NCBI GenBank assembly: GCA_002483445.1
Contig: DLHY01000120.1
Coordinates: 1 to 64,000 of the forward strand
Origin: Blastocatellia bacterium UBA7656
GTDB taxonomy: Bacteria > Acidobacteriota > Blastocatellia > UBA7656
Direction: 5' to 3'
DNA: 64,000 nt
Position 1 is the first letter of the stretch. Every line of letters begins with the position of its first letter. Shown piece by piece: positions 15,067 to 21,724 of this stretch. The notes beneath the pieces are model-generated. The model searched no databases, was not told where the DNA came from, and saw only the letters and a program-made list of their open reading frames with translations. The position numbers and the translations under genes are program-made.

Positions 15067-15312
15067 TCAGAAAATTTTGTATGAGACTCCGAAGGCGAAG
15101 ATTCTTCCGCTTCGGTAGACGTTGAACGCCTGATTGTCGAGGCGGTAATCGATCTGGCGGTTGAGCAGATTCTCAACGGTGAATTCCACTCGCCACCTTC
15201 GCTCGCCTCCGAAGTGTTTGGCGAAAAGCAGATCGAGATTCGGATAGCCATGCTCGATTATATCGGGCAGCCCCAGAGCGCCCACGTCGCTGATGCGCTC
15301 TCCCGTGTATAC
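15067..15312 (-). pseudogene. C-terminal remnant of a TonB-dependent outer-membrane receptor
   Basis: The frame encodes about 81 residues ending VSYKIF, a typical outer-membrane beta-barrel C-terminus with terminal Phe. VYTGERISDVGALGLPDIIEHG, then LDLLFAKHF and FTVENLLNRQ, match the last strands of TonB-dependent receptors. Everything upstream is missing: the frame ends at a TGA (15313-15315) with a strong hairpin (15348-15413) 35 bases further on. A normal receptor would have several hundred more residues, including plug and barrel. This is therefore a deletion or rearrangement scar rather than a working gene. A short internal Met (15285) could still start a 72-residue peptide, but there is no reason to think it is made. 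Confidence 0.75.
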
Positions 15313-15686
15313 TCAGCACGGTCATAAACTGCGCTTTTGTGGGTCGTAATCGTACAACCGTCGGCCAGCCTGTTGGGAAGCGCGGCAACAGGCTGGCCGA
15401 CGGTTGTACGATTTTAGCCTCATTGCCAAAAGCGCAAATTATGCCCGTTGGCAGTATATCTAATCAATAACAGGCTTCTTAAAAGCGGGTATCCGGCATT
15501 CGAGATTAATGGTTTTGCGGATATCTCGATAACGGTTCCCGTCTGGTTCAGCTTTATTCCATTGTTGGCCTTCGCTGCTCTTCTCACCCCGTCTGTCTTG
15601 CCCTGGTTCATGACAATGGCGAATACGAATGGCAGATCGTTGACAGGAGAGCCTTCCATAACGGCTTGTGACTTCTGCTTTTTGAT
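15313..15686. other. scar region without a recognised gene
   Basis: Between the receptor remnant and the arsR promoter lie the 28-bp hairpin and about 270 bp in which both strands have open frames of about 80 codons (15448-15690 plus, 15420-15659 minus). Neither matches a family I know, and neither has a convincing ribosome site. It probably holds debris from the event that removed the front of the receptor gene. Confidence 0.5.
15348..15413. repeat. perfect 28-bp inverted repeat with 10-base loop
   Basis: The left arm at 15348-15375 (beginning AATCGTACAACCGTCGG) is exactly complementary to 15386-15413, with GGAAGCGCGG between. The arm contains CAACAGGCTG and GGCCGAC words. It directly abuts the deleted end of the TonB-receptor gene. 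No T-run follows closely enough for a standard terminator on the plus strand (ATTTTAG). Confidence 0.85.
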
Positions 15687-15715
15687 TTGACATTATGTGC
15701 ATCCGTGCGCATATT
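15687..15715 (+). promoter_or_regulatory. arsR promoter with embedded operator palindrome
   Basis: A perfect -35 TTGACA (15687-15692) is followed after 17 bases by CATATT (15710-15715). Within it, TATGTGCA (15694-15701) and TGCGCATA (15706-15713) form a near-perfect palindrome of the AT-flanked type bound by ArsR/SmtB repressors. Binding there would block RNA polymerase, so the operon is probably autoregulated. Confidence 0.6.
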
Positions 15716-15739
15716 TGCATACGATGGAGGATCGACTCG

Positions 15740-16132
15740 ATGTCAAAAGCACGTGAGCGAGCCGCGCGCGAACTGGCGCAGGCTATGGATGATCGCTTTC
15801 TGAAAGCTCTTGCGGATCAGACTCGGATCAAACTGATTCGTCATCTGCTCATCGCCGGCCCCTGCTCTATCGGCGATATCGCTGATAAATTCCCGCAGGA
15901 TCGTTCGGTGATTTCCAGACATCTGTGCGCTCTGCTTGATGCCCGACTTGCGCGCGCCAGCAGAGAAGGTCGCCGTATCGTCTACGAGATGGACGGTCCG
16001 GCATTACTGCAACGTCTGGAAGACATACTCCAGAAGGCGCGAACTCTGGTGGCGATCTGCTGCCCAGGCGAACCCGACCAATCTCCCCCAGTCACGCTCA
16101 CTCATCTTTCCAAAACGAAAGGACATAAATGA
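15740..16132 (+). CDS. ArsR-family transcriptional repressor
   Basis: About 130 residues from ATG 15740 (GGAGG upstream); an earlier ATG at 15695 lies in the promoter. A winged helix-turn-helix spans about residues 20-95: FLKALADQTRIKLIRHLL, then the recognition helix region FPQDRSVISRHLCALLDA, and the wing REGRRIVYEMDG. Cys residues in AGPCSIGD, RHLCALL and ICCPGEP could bind metal or sense thiol modification, but the classic ELCVCDL motif of arsenic sensors is absent, so the inducer is unclear. Its stop overlaps the ATG of the downstream hydrolase gene in ATGA, so the two are cotranscribed and the hydrolase is the likely regulated target. Confidence 0.88.
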   Translation: MSKARERAARELAQAMDDRFLKALADQTRIKLIRHLLIAGPCSIGDIADKFPQDRSVISRHLCALLDARLARASREGRRIVYEMDGPALLQRLEDILQKARTLVAICCPGEPDQSPPVTLTHLSKTKGHK

Positions 16133-17211
16133 AAACGAATGATAAAACAGCTTCAGCCCTTCGACCTCGCCGGCGGAAACTGTGGCGCGTACTGGCAATC
16201 GTGCTGGTTATTGTCGTGATCATCTGGCTCGGTCTCGCGTTGCGCTCAGGCTTTATCGGAACGAGCCGCTCCACGCGAGCCGGTTCCACTGCGTCGTCCG
16301 AGGTGGAAGAGTTTTCCCGCAAAAAGAAGTACCTACACATTGGCGATGCCCGCGTCGCCTACATTGACGAAGGCAGCGGCCATCCAGTCATTCTGCTGCA
16401 TGGATGTCCGTTCCATTCTTATGAATGGAAAGACGTCATCCCGGGGTTGAGCCGTTCTTACCGGGTCATCGCCCCCGATCTGCTCGGTCTCGGTGACACT
16501 GAAGTGAGTCTCGACAGCGACTACCGGCTGCCGCAGAATGTGGAAATGGTCGTCTCTCTGATGGACTCGCTTGGTCTTTCGGAAGCATCCTTCGTCGGAC
16601 ACGATCACGGCGGCGCAACCCTCCAACTGCTGATGGGTTCCCATCCTCAGCGCATCACCAGAGCGGTGCTGACCAACGCCGAAGCCTACGACCAGTGGCC
16701 GAGCGAACCTGAGCGTCCCTATCTCAAGGCCATCGTCAATCCCGCTCTCAGTCCTGTCTTCCATCTGGCGCTGTCGAATGCTGCCGTGCGGCGTGAGGTA
16801 TTCGGGATAGCGGTTCACAAGAAGGCAGTTTTCACCGACGAAGTGCTGGATGCTTATGTCCGCGCGCACACAAGCGATGCTGCCCGATGGCAGCGGCTGG
16901 TTCGTTTTTTTCGCTGGCAACTCGACCCGCAGCACAATCGTGTGACGCTGGACGCCGTTCCGGGTATGCGTCAGTTCCGGCGTCCGACTCTGCTGTTGTG
17001 GGGAGAGCAGGATACGAACTTCGGGCGTAAGATCGCCGAACGGCTGGCGGGCGACATTCCCGGAACGGTCGGCATCGTCTGGCTGAAGGAATCCGCTCAC
17101 ATGCCGATGCAGGAAGAACCTGAAGCTTACACTGCGGCGCTCCTCCGATTCCTGTCCGGGGAGATGGATAAGCAGCAGCCCGCAGCAATAGGGGGAGAAC
17201 CGAGCCGATGA
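16129..17211 (+). CDS. membrane-anchored alpha/beta hydrolase with Asp nucleophile (epoxide hydrolase/haloalkane dehalogenase type)
   Basis: 360 residues. An N-terminal membrane helix (about 20-40) precedes an alpha/beta hydrolase domain (about 70-345). The oxyanion region is HGCPFHSYEW, the nucleophile elbow is GHDHGG with Asp where esterases have Ser, the acid is in LLWGEQD, and the catalytic His is in SAHMPMQEEP. HGxP together with an Asp elbow is typical of epoxide hydrolases and haloalkane dehalogenases, which open epoxides or cleave carbon-halogen bonds through an ester intermediate. The positively charged N-terminus suggests the catalytic domain faces the periplasm. The gene overlaps arsR by ATGA, so its substrate or a related stress probably relieves ArsR repression. 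Confidence 0.85.
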   Translation: MKTNDKTASALRPRRRKLWRVLAIVLVIVVIIWLGLALRSGFIGTSRSTRAGSTASSEVEEFSRKKKYLHIGDARVAYIDEGSGHPVILLHGCPFHSYEWKDVIPGLSRSYRVIAPDLLGLGDTEVSLDSDYRLPQNVEMVVSLMDSLGLSEASFVGHDHGGATLQLLMGSHPQRITRAVLTNAEAYDQWPSEPERPYLKAIVNPALSPVFHLALSNAAVRREVFGIAVHKKAVFTDEVLDAYVRAHTSDAARWQRLVRFFRWQLDPQHNRVTLDAVPGMRQFRRPTLLLWGEQDTNFGRKIAERLAGDIPGTVGIVWLKESAHMPMQEEPEAYTAALLRFLSGEMDKQQPAAIGGEPSR

Positions 17212-17300
17212 GTGACTTCTTTGAATTGTCGATGATCACGTCACTGGACCTGGCTTAGGAATGATAACGCTCGGAGGATGAGAGATCGAAGAGCCTCTAA

Positions 17301-17335
17301 ACGACAAGGACAGTCATAACGGCTGCCCTTGTCGT
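17301..17335. terminator. hairpin between convergent hydrolase and haloperoxidase genes
   Basis: ACGACAAGG (17301-17309) pairs with CCTTGTCGT (17327-17335), followed by TCTTC on the plus strand. Convergent transcription makes a shared terminator likely. The hydrolase stop overlaps an ATGA that opens a 16-codon frame (17208-17258), possibly the stub of a lost downstream gene. Confidence 0.5.
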
Positions 17336-17353
17336 TCTTCGAGAGATTCTTTC

Positions 17354-19057
17354 TCAGATATTGGTCGTCGTGCCGTCGAGTCTGGTCAGTTGAAATCCTA
17401 CGAAGTCTTCGCTGTAAGTCGCGCGCTCGTCTTCGAGTATCGCAATAGCGACCGCTTCGCCCAGCCGCACTCCTTCCACCCCGTCCGTGCGCCAGTGAAC
17501 CCCGGCTGTGTCGCGACTGATGGCTATGTTTGCGGCAAGCTTGTTCAACTCTCCGCCAACCGTAAGCGCAGAGCCTGTGAATGGATTGAGCGTCAATCCG
17601 TCCGCGCTCGCTTCGACAGGGCTGGGTATGACTAAAGACTCTTTGAAGAAAGCCTTGAGAATGGTTGAACACGCGCCTGCTATCGAGGCGTGTCCCGCAG
17701 GGTATGCCGGATGCGCCGGACATCCTTCAGGGTAAGCCATAGGCAGAAGGTATGTGCCATATTTAGCGAGGACTGCGGCAATCACCTGAGAGTTGAGTAC
17801 GTCCGAGTGAATAGGATAATTTGCCGCGCCGGTCAATCGATTGTGAATTCTTCCGGCGAATGCTTCGGGACGGAGCCGCCTATGCACGAACCATTTGTGA
17901 AACCACGCGGCTTTCAGTCCCGCGTTGGCCGCGCGAGCTACGAGGTCGAGTATGTAAGGCCCGCCGAATGACACGAACCCGGCCTGTCGCGCAAAGCCTG
18001 AGTACGGATTCGATTCGTCATTGGCCGCGCCGCCGAAACCGAGCAGTATCAACGCGGCGTTGAGGAATGCCTGATAAGTGAAATCGCGATGCACATACTC
18101 GCCCAGATCGCGCCCGTTGCGCAGGTAACGAGGAGTCGGATCGAAAGAGTTCGAGGTTGTGGGCGCGCTGCCTCTTTGATTGTTCAGCCAGTCATTGTAT
18201 GAAGTGAGGTGATCGTCTCCCGCATTGGGGACGCGATATTTCTGAACTATCGTCATCGCGCCGTAGGGAACGTCTTTCAATAAAAACTGAGAGACATAAG
18301 GCCCTGTCAAATCGCCCGGAGTTTCGCCGCGAAAGATCGTGGCAGGCGTGACCGCTCCGCCGGATTTCGGCCCGCGAAAATCCGTCATCCTCGAAAGCTC
18401 CGCCGCAGCCTGAGCGATCATCGAGTCTGTGCCATAGTTTACAAAAGGCACATCTCGCGTGAGCGCCTGCCAGTATACTTCAACCATCTCGCCTGCTTCC
18501 CACGCGCTCGAAAAAGCGGGCGGAGTGGCAAGCGCGGTGTGATGCGAGTCCGCGCCATCGAGAGAAAAGATCAATCCGCCCTGCGGGTTGACGAGTCGGC
18601 CCGGCCCGCCCGGTATCGATTCGAAATCAACCGGTCGGCCCGTGCCTGCGGCTCTGAGGAAAGCGTCGTAAGCCATCGGGTCTGCTTCGCCCAGAGAGGT
18701 GTGAGGCAGAGTTTTTGAAAAGCTGCCGATGCGGTTTGCAAAAAGGGTTTCATCCCCGTTTGTGAGATTGCGCGGGAGCGGAAGGCTTCTTTGAAACTCC
18801 GCCGTGTCGCGGCGAATTCTGAAAGCGGCGTTGCGTCGCGGGCCGGGAATTATCGGCGCGCTGGCGCGAGCCTCGCTGCCCTTCGATCCGGCTATCGGCT
18901 CAAGCCCGATTGCAGAGGCGGCAGCCAGGGCCGCGGTGACTCCGCCCATCCGGCCTAAAAACTCTCGCCTGTCGGGCGAAGAAATCTCATCGGTTTTTTT
19001 TGATTCCGTTTTCTCGCCATTGATTTTCTCATCATCAGAAATTTGATTCTTTTCCAT
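17354..19057 (-). CDS. vanadium-dependent haloperoxidase / PAP2-like secreted protein
   Basis: About 567 residues from ATG 19057 (GGAGAAGG upstream). A charged N-terminus leads to a twin-arginine signal (DRREFLGRMGGVTAALAAASA), so the enzyme is exported folded. The vanadate/phosphate pocket shared by vanadium haloperoxidases and PAP2 phosphatases is present in three parts: K.....RP in KWFVHRRLRPE (near residue 390), P.GH in YPAGHAS (near 455) and SR...GVHW..D in SRDTAGVHWRTD (near 515-525). Haloperoxidases use hydrogen peroxide to oxidise halides; related proteins act as phosphatases, and motifs alone do not decide between them. Similar exported proteins occur widely in soil bacteria. It appears to be a single-gene unit. 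Confidence 0.85.
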   Translation of the reverse strand: MEKNQISDDEKINGEKTESKKTDEISSPDRREFLGRMGGVTAALAAASAIGLEPIAGSKGSEARASAPIIPGPRRNAAFRIRRDTAEFQRSLPLPRNLTNGDETLFANRIGSFSKTLPHTSLGEADPMAYDAFLRAAGTGRPVDFESIPGGPGRLVNPQGGLIFSLDGADSHHTALATPPAFSSAWEAGEMVEVYWQALTRDVPFVNYGTDSMIAQAAAELSRMTDFRGPKSGGAVTPATIFRGETPGDLTGPYVSQFLLKDVPYGAMTIVQKYRVPNAGDDHLTSYNDWLNNQRGSAPTTSNSFDPTPRYLRNGRDLGEYVHRDFTYQAFLNAALILLGFGGAANDESNPYSGFARQAGFVSFGGPYILDLVARAANAGLKAAWFHKWFVHRRLRPEAFAGRIHNRLTGAANYPIHSDVLNSQVIAAVLAKYGTYLLPMAYPEGCPAHPAYPAGHASIAGACSTILKAFFKESLVIPSPVEASADGLTLNPFTGSALTVGGELNKLAANIAISRDTAGVHWRTDGVEGVRLGEAVAIAILEDERATYSEDFVGFQLTRLDGTTTNI

Positions 19058-19279
19058 TTCCTTCTCCTTGGTTTTAAGAGCGATCAATTAAACAAAGGAT
19101 CATCCTTCAGATGATCAGCCTGCGATGATTCCTTGTGCGCCCGAAGATTATTGCAGCATACAACCTGTCGGGGAGAGTAAAGCGGGAGCTTACTTACGGA
19201 CTCTTGCGATTGACTGCCGAGCGAATGGATTATATTCATCTGGCGCAAAACATAAAACCTAAACCCCGCGCCCGATCAG

Positions 19280-20977
19280 TCACACGCTCTTGAGCATTTC
19301 TCTCGCGTGTCGCCTTGCGGTCTCGGTGATTTCCGCGCCCGTCAACATTCGCGCCAGTTCTTCAACCCGACCGCGACGGTCGAGTTTTTCTATGCTCACC
19401 GTTGTGCGGCCCGCTGCGACTTCCTTGCGCACGAGAAGATGCGAATCGGCGAAGCGCGCTATCTGTGGCTGATGCGTGACGCATAGAACCTGATTCGTCT
19501 CCGAAAGTTTTTTCAATTTCAATCCGACGGCTTCAGAAACCCGCCCGCCTATGCCCGTGTCGATTTCGTCGAAAACTATCGTGCGCGGAAAATCCGAAGA
19601 ATGAGCTATCGTCTTCAGCACGAGCATCATCCTCGAAGCCTCCCCTCCCGACGCCACCCGCGCCAGAGGCCGCACCGCTTCGCCTACGTTTGCCGAAAAC
19701 AAAAACTCGACGCGGTCGATTCCCCGCGCCGTGAAACTTCGCCTGACTTCTTCGCTGTCGAATTCTGACGGCGCATGGATTTCGGTCGTGAAGCGCGCGT
19801 TCTCCATCGCCACTTCCACAAGCGCGGATTCAACTGCGCGGTCGAACTTTTCAGCCGCGCTCACTCGCGCAGCGTGGAGCCGCACGGCGCAAGCGATGTA
19901 ATCCGTTTGCGCCTCTTCCATCAGGTTGCGCAGTTCTTTTTCGCGCTCGTCGCTTCGCTCTATATTTGAAAGTCGTTCCTGAGAGCGCGCCAGATGATCG
20001 AGCGCGCTTTCAATAGAGCCGCCGTACTTGCGCCTGAGTCGCGCAATCTCCGCCAGACGATTTTCAATCTCAGCCAGCCGCGCGGGCGAAAACTCCAGAC
20101 GGTCTGAAAACTCCCGTAAGCTGAAAGCCAGGTCTTCGAACAACGCCCGCGCCGATTGCAATCCTTCGAGGTAGGTTTTGAAAGTCGATTCATACTCGGC
20201 AAGCTCTTCGACGCGCTTCAACGCCTGACCTGCGCGCGCGAGCGCCGAATCGCTGTCTTCGTAAAGCAGGCCGAAACTCTCGGAGCAAAGCAGAGTGATG
20301 CGTTCGACATTAGTCAATCGACGGCGCTCTTCTTCCAATCGTTCGTCTTCGTTTGAAGAGAGAGAGGCGCGCTCAATCTCATCGATTTGAAAACGAAGTA
20401 TGTCGATTAGTTGAAGCTTTTCGGCTTCATCGCGTCGCAGATCATCGAGTTCGTTTCTGAGCGCGGCCCATTGCCTGAATCGCGTTGCGACTTCCTGACG
20501 CAACGGAGAAAGACCTGCATAAGTGTCGAGCAGTTCGATGTGGGTTTCCGGGTTGAAGAGAGTCTGCTGTTCGCCCTGTCCGTGTATGTCGACGAGAAAA
20601 GCGCGAAGCTCGCGCAGGAGCGTTTGAGTGGCAAGTTGATGATTGATGAAAATTTTGTTCTTGCCGCTCAAAGAAATCTCGCGCCTTATGATTATCTCCA
20701 GCCTTTCGCGGCTTTCGAGTTCTATGCCTGAGCGCGCGAGCATCTGCTCAAGCTCAGGGTTTCGCTCGACTGAAAAGAGTCCTTCTATGAAGGCGCGGCT
20801 TTCGCCTGCCTTTACCAGATCGGATGTGAATCGCCCGCCGATGAGTACGCCCAGCGCATCGACTATTATCGATTTGCCCGAACCCGTTTCGCCCGTGAGC
20901 AGGTTGAGACCGCGGTCGAATTCGACCTCAAGCTCATCTATGAGCGCGATGTTTGAAATGTTAAGCAGCGTCAGCAT
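19280..20977 (-). CDS. recN: DNA repair protein RecN
   Basis: 565 residues, normal for RecN. It is an SMC-like ATPase in double-strand-break repair and cohesion of broken ends. The N-terminal half-ATPase has Walker A (LTGETGSGKSIIVDAL, about 27-42), and the middle is a long coiled coil with FLVDIHGQGEQQTLF, the RecN-specific motif. The C-terminal half has the signature VASGGEASRMMLVLK, Walker B IVFDEIDTGIGGRV and the QVLCVTHQPQIA segment. It begins MLTLLNISNIALIDELEVEF, a standard RecN start. It ends 50 bp after the start of gmhB on the same strand, but no shared function is expected. Confidence 0.96.
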   Translation of the reverse strand: MLTLLNISNIALIDELEVEFDRGLNLLTGETGSGKSIIVDALGVLIGGRFTSDLVKAGESRAFIEGLFSVERNPELEQMLARSGIELESRERLEIIIRREISLSGKNKIFINHQLATQTLLRELRAFLVDIHGQGEQQTLFNPETHIELLDTYAGLSPLRQEVATRFRQWAALRNELDDLRRDEAEKLQLIDILRFQIDEIERASLSSNEDERLEEERRRLTNVERITLLCSESFGLLYEDSDSALARAGQALKRVEELAEYESTFKTYLEGLQSARALFEDLAFSLREFSDRLEFSPARLAEIENRLAEIARLRRKYGGSIESALDHLARSQERLSNIERSDEREKELRNLMEEAQTDYIACAVRLHAARVSAAEKFDRAVESALVEVAMENARFTTEIHAPSEFDSEEVRRSFTARGIDRVEFLFSANVGEAVRPLARVASGGEASRMMLVLKTIAHSSDFPRTIVFDEIDTGIGGRVSEAVGLKLKKLSETNQVLCVTHQPQIARFADSHLLVRKEVAAGRTTVSIEKLDRRGRVEELARMLTGAEITETARRHAREMLKSV

Positions 20978-21027
20978 GAATTCAGAATGATAGACGGAGC
21001 GGCTTCGCTGGCAAAGTTATCTTCGCC

Positions 21028-21597
21028 CTAGCCGCGTGTCAAGATCAGGCGGACGGCCAGGAGCAGATTTTCTGAAACTATTTCCGGCGCGCAGGGCCAG
21101 AGGTCACGGCGAGCGATGGTCTCGCTTCCGTATCCGGTGAGGACGAGCGCGGCTCGCACGCCCGCCTGTGCCGCCATTCGGATGTCGCTCGCTTTGTCGC
21201 CTATCACCCACGAGCGATCTATCTCGATTTTGTGATCGGCGACCGCCTGATTGAGAAGACCCATAGCAGGCTTGCGGCACTCGCACACGATGCGATAGCG
21301 TCGGTCGCCTATTCGAGGATGATGCGGGCAATAATAAATCCCGTCGAGAAAAGCGCCCTCGCGCCCAAGCTCTTCTTTCAGGCGATCATGAATTTCCACG
21401 AGCGTTTCTTCCGAGTAGAACCCGCGAGCTATGCCCGACTGATTGGTTATGATGATGGCTTTCGCGCCCGACTCGTTGATGAGCCTTATAGCTTCGGCAG
21501 TCCATGGATAAATCATCAACTCATCCGGGTGAGAGACATACCCTGTGTCTTCGTTGATCGTTCCGTCGCGGTCGAGAAAAAATGCTGCCGTCATCAT
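21028..21597 (-). CDS. gmhB: D-glycero-beta-D-manno-heptose 1,7-bisphosphate 7-phosphatase
   Basis: About 189 residues of the HAD superfamily. FFLDRDGTINEDTGY holds the nucleophile and acid Asp pair, IITNQSGIARG is motif II, and WVIGDKASDIRMAAQAG gives motif IV. The GmhB-specific zinc loop is visible as YCPHHP followed by CECRKP (Cys, His, Cys, Cys). The enzyme removes the 7-phosphate during synthesis of ADP-heptose for lipopolysaccharide or S-layer glycan, consistent with a Gram-negative envelope. It could also be histidinol-phosphatase-like, but length and zinc loop favour GmhB. Two in-frame ATGs (21597 and 21594) and a TTG (21600) are adjacent; I give the first ATG. Confidence 0.88.
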   Translation of the reverse strand: MMTAAFFLDRDGTINEDTGYVSHPDELMIYPWTAEAIRLINESGAKAIIITNQSGIARGFYSEETLVEIHDRLKEELGREGAFLDGIYYCPHHPRIGDRRYRIVCECRKPAMGLLNQAVADHKIEIDRSWVIGDKASDIRMAAQAGVRAALVLTGYGSETIARRDLWPCAPEIVSENLLLAVRLILTRG

Positions 21598-21678
21598 CAA
21601 ACCCCGCTGCTCAGGCTTTACAGAGTTTAAGCGAATTTGCGTCGAAGCGAAACTCGCGCGGGCAGGGCAAAATCAAAA

Positions 21679-21696
21679 GGGAGCCGAAAGGCTCCC
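21679..21696 (-). terminator. rho-independent terminator after the S8 protease gene
   Basis: GGGAGCC, a four-base loop and GGCTCCC form a 7-bp stem; on the minus strand it is followed by TTTTG. It lies 29 bp beyond the protease stop codon and closes the CHAT-protease unit. Confidence 0.75.
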
Positions 21697-21724
21697 TTCG
21701 AGTATCGAGCATTGCGGGTCGATA

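Noticed and set aside
15448..15690. 80-codon plus-strand frame before arsR as a membrane protein gene
   Set aside because: It is hydrophobic in part but has no ribosome site, an equally long frame lies opposite, and it runs into the arsR -35 box.
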